A DNA stretch of 64,000 bases from NCBI RefSeq assembly GCF_028009165.1, contig NC_079244.1, forward strand, positions 4,030,001-4,094,000, given 5' to 3'. Below are positions 1 through 11,098 of the stretch, piece after piece. The number at the start of each line of letters is the position of its first letter. Within the stretch, counting starts at the first letter, position 1. Below the pieces are notes generated by a model that saw only the letters and a list, made by a program, of their open reading frames with translations, was not told the DNA's origin and searched no databases. The translations under genes were made by a program, and so were the position numbers. The DNA comes from Akanthomyces muscarius. Its lineage: Eukaryota > Ascomycota > Sordariomycetes > Hypocreales > Cordycipitaceae.

Positions 1-132
1 CCGCCTCCAACATCTTAAAAGCCAAAGTGGCGCAGATGCTCTCTGCTGAGGCGTCCTTCATCTAGTACTCTGCCGGAAAGGCATCGTCTCGTTTCTCGTC
101 CTTGCTGGTCCAGCTCGGACGTGGGTGTCAAG

Positions 133-3100
133 ATGCTCGACGAGATGGACACTCAGTTTGGCCCCGCCGATGCTGGTCGCTTCGACTTCACTATCCTGTT
201 CGAGCATGCCATGCTTGTCCTGGTGCCTGCAGGAATCCTCGTCTTGGCTCTGCCAGCATTCTTAAACGCCGCCCGAGCCGTTCGCCAAGCTCGCTCGGGT
301 GCTCTGCTCTGGCTTAAGCTCGTGGTTGGCGTTGCCCTTGTCGTCATCCAACTCGCCAGTCTTGTTCTTTGGCACAGTGCTGCTCGCACAACCGTCTCGC
401 TCGCGGCATCTGTCATGTCCTTCGTCGCTTCTTTCTGTGTCCTCGCAATTATATACATTACGCACATCTATACCGTGCAATCTTCAGCATTGCTGAGCGT
501 CTTCTTATCCATCACCATGCTCTTCGACATCACCATGGCTCGGTCTTACTTCATGAGAGGCGACTTGGGTACTATTGCCGCCCTGCAGATAGCAATTGCT
601 TCGCTTAAGCTCGTGCTTGCTGTTTTGGAGGAGATGCCTAAGCGCGACTTACTCTATTCCGACAAAATGCGTGATAACGCGGGCTCGGAGCAGTTTAGCG
701 GCTTCTGGAATCGTTCCATGCTGATATGGGTCACTCGCCTTGTGGTGGAAGGCGCCCGGAGAAACCTAAGAGTGGAAGATCTTCCACCGATCGGCCAGAA
801 ATACAGCTCCGAGCAGCTCTTCGACCGCTTTACCCCGTTCTGGAAGAAAACTATAGCTGCCAACGAATCGAAACGACCGCTGGTCAGAGCCGGGTTTCGC
901 ACGCTCTACTGGGAGCTTCTCAGCCCGGTACTCCCTCGGCTTTGTCTCGTTGGCTTTTCATTTGGTCGACCGTTTCTGATGCAACGTGTCATGGATAGCA
1001 TCAGCAGCGGCACGATTTCTCAATCCAAAATCAATGGCCTCATCGGCGCTACGATCCTCATCTTTGGAGGCTTAGCGGCAAGTCGCTGGCCTTTTCGAGT
1101 GACATTGTTCATGAACTAACATATCTGCCCAAAGATCTCAAGAGCAATCTCCGAGCGACTCCAATATCAAGCAAAGACCTCTGTACGAGGAATCCTAGTT
1201 GTTGCCATCTATGATAAGATCCAGCGACTAGGAATGGAAGACTTGGCAGCCTCGGCCGCTGTTTCTCTGATGACGGCAGATATCACTGGCCTGGACCAGC
1301 TACTAACTAGACTGCATGCTACCTGGGCTTCTTGTGTTGAGCTCGGCCTTGGCATATTTGTCCTTTACAAGTTCGTTGGCGCAGCTTGTTTCTTGATCTT
1401 CATACCCACCATCAGTAAGTCCATTCTATCACGTTCATTGCGTTTGGCCGCACTAAACTTTACGATTATAGTTGCCTCGGTAGCGACGTATTATACCTCA
1501 AAGAAGATGCAAGGAGCCAGGACCGTCTGGAACGAGAAGATTCAGTCGCGTGTCGCCTCAACCTCTAATGTTTTGGCCCAGCTCAAGAGCATCAAAGCCA
1601 TGGGACTGACGACCGCCATATCGAAGTTCTTGCAGGAAAAGCGACTAAGCGAGATTAATACGTCGATGACCGAACGCAATGCACGAATCTTCATTTTTGC
1701 CATCTGTAAGAAAGCAATAATCTAACACGCTTTCGGGCACAGACAAAAGAGGACTTGAACTGACCTGCGCTTTACAGATGCTTTTGGAAACACAATGGCT
1801 CCAGTCGCCGTCTTTGCTGGCGCTCGATTTTGGACGCGAGCTGCCAACCCCATGACTGTACCCGAAACATTTGCCACATACGCCGTCGTTTTGATAGTTG
1901 CCCTGCCTATCAGCGAGCTTCTGGGTTATCTTCCGTATTATGCTGGCGGATGGGCCTGCTTGATGCGCATTCAGAAGTTCCTATTGCTCCCCGAAATCTC
2001 GGACAAGCGTGATACTGGCGGTTTGCCGACCCCACAGAGCGTCGAGTATGATGAAAAGGGTTGTCCGCCGGTGCAGCCAGGGCGATACGCCATCGAAATG
2101 AATCACATTTCCTACACCTCTGATTTGTCCGGGCCAATTCTGAGAGACGTGACTCTTCGGATCCCTACAGGATCTATCGTGATGGTCCATGGCGGACTCG
2201 GCACGGGTAAATCAGCTTTTCTAAGCGCTATCCTCGGAGAACTCCCTATCGACACTGGAACTATCGACATTGCCACCAGACACATTGCCTACGCAGCCCA
2301 GACGCCTTGGATTCAAAATCTTACAATTCAAGACAACATCATTGGCGCATTCCCGTTTATTGAGTCGCTCTATGACGATGTCATAGACGCATGCGACCTT
2401 GCGAAAGATCTCGATGATCTTGCTGATGGCGACCAAACGATGACGGGAAGTAATGGATGCAATCTCAGTGGAGGGCAGAAACAGCGCGTGGGATTGGCCC
2501 GAGCGCTTTTCTCGCGATGTTCAATCATCATCCTTGATGATGTACTCAGCTCTCTGGACGAAGTCACAACTACCAACATCGTCCAGCGCTTGCTAGGGCC
2601 ACATGGTCTTCTGCGCCGCTGGAACTCGACAGTCATTATGACCACGAAGAATTTGGACATTCTCGGCGCCGCCGACATGGTCTTTGAGGTCTCTCCGCAT
2701 GGCAATATTATTCAGATGCCGCTTCCTCGCCCAAACTCCAATACTGCTAAAGCGCCTTCGCACTTGCGAGGCCAGACACCTGAGCCAGCTGGCAAAGAGG
2801 AAGAACAGCCGCCTACGGAAGTCGAGGGACCGCCCACCGTTGACACCACAAAAACGTCGGATATCAACGACGACACTAAGAGGAAAGAGAGCGACTATCG
2901 CCTCTATCGCTACTTTTTCCATTCAACCAGCATTTTCATGCTTGCGTTGTGGTTTGTGGGCATCGCAATTGCATCCGCTCTTGAGAGAATGCCCCAAATC
3001 TTTATGCGCGTGTGGCTTAGCATTGACGCAAATAACAACAAGTATTTTGCCGGATTTGTCGCGCTCAGCGTGTCAGATATCCTTGCGATTTCAATCGTCG

Positions 3101-4587
3101 GCGCGCAATTTTTCAAGCACATTGTTCCGCAGACGTCGGCGACGCTTCACTGGGGTCTCTTGGAGGCGGTTCTGGGGGCCAAGCTGTCGTTCCTTACCCA
3201 TACCGATGCAGGCTCGCTCCTCAATCGCTTCAGCCAAGATATCGCCTTGATTTCACAGACACTGCCAACACTATTCATGGCAACATTCTCCATGTTCTTT
3301 AACGTTCTGGTGGACATTGGTGTCATAGCCTCGGGAGCCAAGTACGCCGCTCCGATTATTGTCTTCTTCATCGTTGCTCTCTACACTGTTCAGTACTACT
3401 ACCTCAAGACGTCGCGTCAACTGCGTCTCCTGGAGCTCGAAACCTCGTCACCGCTCATCACACATATGACGGAATCCAGCTCTGGCATGGCACACATCCG
3501 CAACTTCGGGTGGCAACATTACTTTCAGAGCGAATTCATACAACGTCTTGATTCCTCTCAAAAGCCATACTATTACCTATTTTGCATCCAACAATGGCTG
3601 ACCTTTATACTTGATGCCATGACATTTGTGTCCGCAGTCACTCTAGTCAGCATTTCCCTGGTATTTCCGCAGTCGACCTCGGACGGTGCTATCGGCCTAG
3701 CGCTCCTCAATCTGATCACCTTCAGTGCGACGGCCTCGCTGTTCCTCTCGGTTTGGGTGCGCGTTGAGACTAGTTTGGGAGGCCTATCACGCATCAAGGA
3801 GTTTTGCGCGGAGGCGCCAAGGGAGCAGGACCGTGCTGACATGCCGGACGTGGAGGAGGATTGGCCAGCGACTGGCAAGATTGATTTCAACTGCGTAACC
3901 GCCAGCTACAGGGGTCCTGGCGGGGAGGTGCGCCGGGCTCTCAACAATGCGACTTTTAGCATCCAGCATGGTCAAAAAGTCAGCGTCATTGGACGTACTG
4001 GAAGCGGCAAGACATCGATGATGCTGGCTCTCTTGCACTTGATTGAGTTCTCCGGCAGCATCAGCGTGGACAATCGAGAAATCAAGACAGTCCCGCGCAA
4101 CGTCTTGCGTTCGCGCATCACAACGTTGACGCAAGACGGTGTGGAGCTAAATGGCACAGTGCGCTTCAACATGTTTCCGTTTGACGCAGCCATGCCTGCA
4201 GATGACCACATCATCGCTGCGCTCGAGGGGGTGGGGCTTTGGGCGCATATTGAGAAGCACGGCGGACTGGATGCGGACATTGTGGAAGCTCGACTTTCGC
4301 ACGGTCACAAGCAACTGCTCTTTATTGCTCGCGCCATCCTGCATCGAGAAATCATGGATACCAAAATTGTGCTCGTGGACGAGGCGACGAGCTCTCTCGA
4401 CGCGGAGATGGACCAGCAGATCCAGGAGATCATGGACGAATCGTTTGCAGACTGCACGGTTGTGCACATCTCTCACCGACGAGAGTCGTACGAAAATATT
4501 GACTTGAGCATTGGGCTCAGTACCGGAGAAGTGGTTGAAGTGCTGCGGCGCAGCTCAAGGTCTGGGCATTGGGTGCCCGCCTACTAA
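133..4587 (+). CDS. ABCC-family (MRP-like) multidrug ABC transporter, four exons
   Basis: Full-length ABC exporter of about 1429 aa, expected to move conjugates or drugs across the plasma or vacuolar membrane using ATP. Exons are 133-1098, 1135-1414, 1472-1705 and 1778-4587; phases agree. The N-terminus carries the fungal ABCC signature FGP...FDFTILFE followed by a hydrophobic TMD0. NBD1 has Walker A GGLGTGKS near residue 632, signature LSGGQKQ and Walker B IIILDD. NBD2 has Walker A GRTGSGKT near residue 1232, a modified signature LSHGHKQ, and Walker B with the catalytic Glu (VLVDEATSSLD). NBD1 has Asp in the catalytic Glu position and no switch His, as is common for ABCC NBD1. ATG at 133 is chosen because the conserved N-terminus follows at once; ATG 145 is an alternative. 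Intron 1 as drawn is only 36 nt and is the least certain join. The substrate cannot be read from sequence. Confidence 0.9.
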
Positions 4588-5568
4588 TTCATGACTGGTG
4601 CGTCAGCTGTAAATATAATATGTACATAGTTTGATGCTTGATGATTTGTCAACTCGACACGATGACACTGGCTGGCCAGACACATACCCGGCGTTTTAGC
4701 GGATATATATCACAATTGATTTCTACGCTGTTTTTTTTTTTTGTACAAGTTGGTTTATGTCCTTATTCACAGACCATCTTGCAAGTCAGTCTTTGGTTTC
4801 GTACCAGGATGATGGAAGAATGAAACGGTCGACCCTTGTGGTGAAACGGAGTAATTTCGGCATTGCAAGAAAGAAAGAAAAAACCCCTTGGCCTTGTCAG
4901 CCCTTCCACAGCCCAATCAAAGGTTTCTGAAAAGCTGGTTTTGGTTATGCATCGCGTACCTCGTGGCGGTGGGTTGGTCCGAAGTGGGTTTTCCACGGGC
5001 TGTCATTTCATGTACTGATCAGCACGCTAAGCCCGCCAAAAGGTACCTACGAGTTAGCGAGCGTTGGTGGCGATGCGTAATGCAACGGCAACGCTATAGG
5101 TGCATAGGTCCGCCGAGGACAAGCCCCATGGCGGGAAGTACGGGAAAAGAAAATTAGAAATGGTCAGATGATCCATTTAAGAGAATTACCAGCGCAAAAC
5201 ACCTCTCTTTTGAGCCTCAGGTCGCCGTTAAGAAAGTGCCCGTCGAAAATAGAACGGGAGAGCCAGGTCAGAGTCAGAGGGCTTCTGCGTAGCGCCGGTT
5301 CATTCCGGCCTGCCACCCCAGCGGGCCAATGGGCGCCGGGGTCTTGGTCAGGCGCTGGCTGTTTTCGGCGGCGTCTCAGCTCTGCGCAGCCTGAAATTTC
5401 GACGTTCTCGTGATGCCCTTGGCTCCTGTTTTTCTTACCCGATTACACCCTGAGGCCATTCTTGTTGTTATTTTATTTTTTAAAAACTCTCTCGCCGTAT
5501 CCATTCCGGACCCATTGCGGCTCTTCTACTTTGGCTTAAGCTTTTCCGAGGAGGGTTCCTGCAGAATG

Positions 5569-5577
5569 ATATAAATG
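5569..5577 (+). promoter_or_regulatory. TATA-like element of alternative oxidase gene
   Basis: The sequence atataaatg lies about 230 bp upstream of the oxidase start codon. It is the best TATA-box match in that upstream region. A transcription start near 5600 and a leader of about 200 nt with a trinucleotide run would follow. This is inferred from motif and position only. Confidence 0.4.
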
Positions 5578-5744
5578 CTGCAGCCCGTTTTTCACTTACA
5601 CCTGCCGTTCACTGCTTTATAATACTGTACCCAAAAAGCACCACACCACCACCACCACTACAAAAGTCAATTCAGAATCTTACCACGCGCTTTCTGTCTC
5701 TGTACGACACCTTTATCTTGGTTTAGTCTTTACTACCGATTTTT

Positions 5745-5774
5745 ATCATCATCATCATCATCATCACCATCATC
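5745..5774 (+). repeat. ATC trinucleotide microsatellite in oxidase leader
   Basis: About ten near-perfect ATC/ACC units lie 30-60 bp upstream of the alternative oxidase ATG, probably within its 5' leader. Length may vary between strains. Confidence 0.85.
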
Positions 5775-5806
5775 GAGAGCAGCTCCGACGCACCTACACG
5801 CATCCA

Positions 5807-7008
5807 ATGCTGTCCACCACTACGCGCACAAGAGCGCCTGCCGCTTCAAGGCAGGCTGCCAAACTCGCCAAAGCAGCCATCGTCTCCGCGAATGCCAGCC
5901 CGAGCCCGCAACAGGCCGGCCTGCGCCTGCGCCTTGCCGCGACCCCCTACTGCTGCCACGGCTGCCGCTCGTTCTCGACGACGCCCGTATCGCAGCTCAA
6001 GGACTTCTTCCCCGCCAAGGACACACACCTGATCCAGACGACGCCGGCCGCGTGGCCCCATCCCGGCTACACCCTCGAGGAGATGAAGGCCGTCGTGCCC
6101 GCCCACCGCAAGCCGCGCACCTTTGGCGACTGGCTGGCGTGGAAGACGGTCCGCTTCGCGCGCTACTGGATGGACAAGGCGACAGGCATGGACCGCGCCC
6201 AGCAGGTTGACAAGGCGCATCCCACAACCTCCGTCGAGGCAGACAAGCCCTTGACCGAAGCCCAATGGGTAAGCTGACTATGAAAAGAAAAATTGGCTTG
6301 CCAGTTCTTACGATGTGGTGAAGAGCACTAACACTGCGAAATTAGCTCATCCGATTCGTCTTTCTCGAGAGCATTGCTGGTGTGCCTGGCATGGTCGGCG
6401 GCATGCTTCGACATCTGGGCAGCTTGCGCCGCATGAAGCGCGACAACGGCTGGATCGAGACTCTTCTCGAAGAAAGCTACAACGAACGCATGCATCTGTT
6501 GACGTTTATGAAGATGTGTGAGCCTGGCTGGTTCATGAAGCTCATGATCATCGGTGCCCAGGGCGTCTTCTTCAACGGCATGTTCCTCATGTATCTTGTG
6601 AACCCCAAGATTGTACACCGTTTCGTCGGCTATCTCGAGGAGGAGGCCGTGCATACCTACACGAGATCGATCAAAGAAATCGAAGAGGGCCATCTGCCGC
6701 GCTGGGCGGATCCCAAATTTCGCATTCCAGACATCGCTGTTCAGGTTAGTTGACGGAGCTTATTCGAAATGGAATCAAGCACTAACGTGTTGTAGTACTG
6801 GAGAATGCCAGAGGGCCATCAGACCATGAAGGATCTTTTATTGTACATTCGCGCCGACGAGGCGGGCCACAGAGGCGTCAATCACACGTTTGGAAACCTG
6901 AACCAAAAGGAGGACCCCAACCCGTTCGTTAGCAAGTTCAAGAATGGCAAGGAGATACCCAATCCCAGTCTGAAGACGGCTGGCTTCGAGCGCGACGAGG
7001 TTGTTTGA
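5807..7008 (+). CDS. aox1: Mitochondrial alternative oxidase, three exons
   Basis: Cyanide-insensitive ubiquinol oxidase of the mitochondrial inner membrane; it passes electrons from ubiquinol to oxygen without pumping protons. Exons 5807-6268, 6346-6744 and 6796-7008 give 357 aa, the usual fungal length. All four diiron motifs are present: [10 protein letters not shown] (Glu near residue 162), NERMHL (about 200), LEEEAVHT (about 251) and [12 protein letters not shown] (about 306). The first 60 residues are rich in Arg, Ala and Ser with no acidic residues, as expected for a mitochondrial presequence, and continue into [12 protein letters not shown], a plausible cleavage region. Both introns have good donors and acceptors and join in phase 0. 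Fungal homologues are often induced when the cytochrome pathway is blocked; nothing here proves that regulation. Confidence 0.97.
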
Positions 7009-8940
7009 GCCAACTTTCTTTTTGTTTGCCTGGGGGTTAGGCGGTTCTACCCTCCGGTTTTTTTTTTTCTTGCATTGAAAGGCATGGTTTCGTCTGTTCA
7101 CGGAGTCAATGGATAGAATTTTAGACAGCACAACAGCTTTTGGGATGAGTCAAAATTCAGGCTCATCCAGCCAAGGACATACCCAACTTTACTCAATTTC
7201 ATCACAGCCCTATGGCCCAAGCCGTAAACGTGGATGACACGCGACCAAGGATTGCACGCCGATCGCTCGGCTCCTGCTCAATACCCCTGGTTCAATTTCA
7301 TGGTACGCGTCATCAGCGCAAAAGTTCTTTCCCCCGAGACCAAGGTCCTGAATTGTTTTGGTTCCCAATCGGGACATGAACATCAATTCAACTAATCGGT
7401 AAGTCGTTTATAGTGGTGATTAAGGAGCGATTCCGGCACTTGCCTCCGGGCCACCAGTATGGAGGCCGACAAGTGCGCCTCCTTTGGTGGGCACCGGTAA
7501 GGCCAAAAGGGGGATAGCATCAATGCGAATCAAAAAAGGACGATGAAGATCAATCTTATCCTGGAAGAGAAATCCAGTTGCCTTGCGAATTGATGGCTCC
7601 CCCTGGCTCAAGGCGGCGGCCTCCCGGTAGATTCGGCGGCGGCAGGGCCAGGGCCCGAAACGCCTTGCGAAAAGCCTTGCCTTGTGGTGCTCCACATCCG
7701 CACCACATCCCCGGCCGAGCTTCCGTCGTGCGTTACAAGTTCCCCGGTTTCGAGTAATCTTCAACTTTTGGGGGGGCCGTACAAGGATATTAATATCGGC
7801 CTACATTTGCCAGTTGTACATGTCTTATTGGGGGCGCGTGAGAGGGCGCTTCTGTGCATGCACCCTGTCCTATTGAGATGCACATGCGTATCGGGGAGGC
7901 CGATTGGGAGCTTCTTCTCAGTGGGGATACCCGGATATGATGTGGAGGGATGTGTCGTACAACGCGTTCAGGTTGAATAGGGAAGAATTGTGTGACGCTG
8001 GCTTCATATAGCAGAAACAGTGTACTTGCAAACTCAGTGTGTTGGGCTAGTGTCTCGTAGGATGCCAAGGCGGTATCGAGCTGTGAATCGCTCTATGATA
8101 AGCACAGCTGCAATAATACGACGTGCGGCAACACGCTGCGCCCATACCACCACCCTCCATGTACAGGAGGATTCTAGGCCCCAAATATCACAGAAATGAA
8201 TGACACCGGGAAGGCGTGTGGAGATGGCATGCATCACCACTGTCAATGCCGCCTGCCAATAAGCAAGTGACGACTACTCACCAGGCGTTTATGGATTCTG
8301 CAGGTGGTTTGGCAGTGAATGATATTGGTGATCTGGCAAGCGGAGATGATGTTGCCAGACGTGGGCATGATCCATAGCATACCCAGGAAAAAAAACCTTT
8401 TAAAGTTTTCCTATCCATGAAAGCAGATACTAGTGAAAGGTTGCTGGCCGATATTCTCGGTGAAATTACTAACATAATCTCCACGACATTTTGTACTCTT
8501 CAATTACTCGCGGGTTGTGAGCCAGCAAGCCGGGCGTTTTGGCGGCTTTTCCAGGGTGGGCATCCGTGGGGAAAGAGGACGCGTCACTGCGTGGAGCCAC
8601 ATCGTTCTGTGCTTGCTGGGTATACTTTGCTGCCGTGCTCTCTTGCTGTCATGACAAGTGAATGGGACCATGTCGATTGGTTCAATTAGGTGTGTAGGAG
8701 CTCGGGGGTGTCTGTAAAGAAAGATGCAAGAAAAGGAGAGATTGAGCATGCTCAATAGCGCATATCGGTGCAGGAATAAACGTGCAATTATGGACACCCG
8801 TTGAATCTGCCTCACTGATGACTGGCACGCGCTGGATTTGGCATCCGATGAGCTGTCAAACGACACGCGATAGGGCTGCCGCTCCTCGATAGCGGAGACC
8901 GATCAGTCGTCACCAACAACGTGGTAGAAGAGCAGGTTGC

Positions 8941-8958
8941 GTGTGTGTGTGTGTGTGT
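8941..8958. repeat. GT dinucleotide microsatellite
   Basis: About nine uninterrupted GT units lie in the gene-free stretch upstream of crz1. Confidence 0.9.
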
Positions 8959-10958
8959 TCTAATTCTGGCACGCACCCAGTGCTTGAGGCCTTGGTGTAC
9001 GCGCCATAACCGCCAACCAAGATGGGATGTGTGCCCTGTTGTTCATCCCAAAATAAAGGGTGTACAAGGCCGAGATCAAAGTGGCGCAGTCTGGTGTTTC
9101 GATATCACCTCTTCATGCGCACCCCTCCCCCTCCCTTCCGCTCTGAACATAGCCAGGGTTTAGTAGTGGGAAATTGGAAATTGTCGTCACATCAAAATGC
9201 CAAAAGACGGGAAACAAAGTTTTTCTTCCCCAGCGCCTGCCCAACAAGGCAACAGCTTTCGAGGTAGCGCTGCGCTAAAACGGCCAGAGACTGAAATGCT
9301 GCCATTGGTGCCGGGGGCCGTCGGGAGCCGTAGGGCCGCACTGGTAGTGCAACGTAACGACTCTCCGGCGCTTCAGTGTTTCGCCCTGCTCATCATGCGT
9401 GTCGGTTGTGACTATTGACTGGTTTCATGAGCAAGATGCATCAAAATGCCCCATTGTAGCTAGCGCTTAACTATACGGAGCACCTACATGTCCATTACAT
9501 GCGCTGTGGCGCTCCGCGTATTGACGAGGCAATGGATAACACCGGGCTGGCTGGCCACTGCAGGTCTCTGGTCTCCAATACTCCACCGAAATAGATTGAA
9601 AGATGAACGACGACGGCGAGCAGAGTCCGCTTCTGCATCACGGGTCGCTCACGCATTGCCTCGAGAGAACAAATCTAGCTGTTTACTTTTGTCACTCCCT
9701 CCAACACACAAGCACCCGTCGTCCTCAGCCTGAAAGGGACAAGTCCTGATCGCCCACTAGCGTCGTGAATCAGCGCACTGGCGTCGCAAGGCTACAGGCC
9801 TTGCAGAAGGCTACCTACCTACAGGGGAGGACCAAAGGACGCCAGCCCTGCGTGCCCTGTTACCTTGGTATAGATTACAGGCGCAGGCAGCGCTGTGGAA
9901 ATGGCCCGAGTGCTGGTAGCAGGCCCCACCCGGCAGGCAGGCAGTCAGCCAGTCTACTAGAAATGCCCCGCCGTCCAATTCCCACGCTCTTGTTTTTTGG
10001 TGATGTATCAATATGCGCTCCATCACAATCTTGAACCTCAGTTTGACTTCGGCCAAATGTAGCCTCTTTTTTCTTTATTGTCTCGGCTCTGTTACCGAGC
10101 TTCCAGTTCTTCTCTAGCCTCGCAGGTCGATGCATCGCCTTCATTAATCCAAAACCCACACCGTGATTCATTCACTGAGCCAGTGAGCCCCTCCGTGAGC
10201 GAGGCACTCGGTTGGGCCAGATGCGGCAAGCCTCCGGAAACATGAGTAGACAGAGCCAAGGCTACGTAGCGGCAATTCACTGTAAAAAAAAATTGTACCA
10301 TTGTACGACATTCGCCAGCTCTGACACCCCTCTACTAGCGCCGCTGGGACAGCGAAATCTCTACTCAGTACTCTGGCGCCTCTCCTGATAGGTTCCGGGA
10401 CATTGGGCCACTGTGAACCAGGTTCTGCTCTGCCTGAGCCAGCTACCACAAGGTACCTAAAAGCGCACTCTACCTAGCTCTTCCCCTCACCACCAACCAG
10501 CCTGCTGCGCTACCAGTGACGTTTCGAAAGCCACCCAATTATTTTTTACCTCGTCTCGTCTTGGTTTCCTCTCATCATCCTCACGGAACCGAACAATAAG
10601 CCGCACCGCAATCCTCGCTCATCGCACTCCTGCTGCAAGCTCATCCCTAGCCGAGAGAGTGCTCCTAACACCCCTCCCCTTCCACGCGGCCCCGGGCTGT
10701 GTGAGCCAACCACCGACGCAGACTCACCTAAACCTAACCCGCTTGTCGCGACCACAGCTGCTTGCACAGCCTCCTTCGACATACATCACCAAAACACCCA
10801 ACTCCCGCGGCGCGCGTGCGCCGTAGAAGGCTGACTCGAAAATCTGCCTCACTGGACAAGTCATCGCATCCAAGCTCACACCCCCGTTCCCCAAATCTTC
10901 CTCTGCCCACGCCCCCGCGGTGCATCTGGCAAGCCCTGCCTGTACCTCGACATCCTCC

Positions 10959-10990
10959 TCCTGCTGCTGCTGCTGCTGCTGCTGCTCCTC
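10959..10990 (+). repeat. CTG/CTC triplet repeat in the crz1 leader
   Basis: Eight or nine CTG units run into CTC units about 110 bp upstream of the crz1 ATG. The frame entering crz1 is open upstream of that ATG, but the residues there resemble no Crz1 N-terminus, so I treat the run as leader sequence. Confidence 0.8.
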
Positions 10991-11098
10991 CTCCCTCTCG
11001 TCAAGCCCCATCTACCGATACGCAGGTACACCCTTTTGCTTCCGGAACATCCCCAAGCGTCTCCAACGGCGCTCCGCTTTCTCTCATCCTCGCCCGGC

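Larger units (their letters stand above)
4588..5806. other. Intergenic: ABCC 3' flank and alternative oxidase promoter/leader
   Basis: I find no gene here. The left part is the ABC transporter 3' flank, with a T11 run near 4732. The right part is the promoter of the oxidase. It holds a TATA-like element (atataaat, about 5569-5576), a pyrimidine-rich stretch and an ATC/CAT trinucleotide run at about 5745-5774 just before the start codon. A copy of the GGTACCTA motif that recurs in other gene-free stretches lies at about 5042. Confidence 0.7.
7009..11098. other. Gene-free 4.1 kb between AOX and crz1
   Basis: I see no supported protein gene; open frames are short, overlap on both strands and lack family features. 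The segment holds a GT dinucleotide run (about 8941-8958), CTACCTACCTACAGG near 9810, an AAGGTACCTA motif near 10452 and, next to crz1, a CT-rich region with a CTG run (10961-10986). The last several hundred bases probably form the crz1 promoter and long 5' leader. A non-coding transcript cannot be excluded. Confidence 0.6.
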
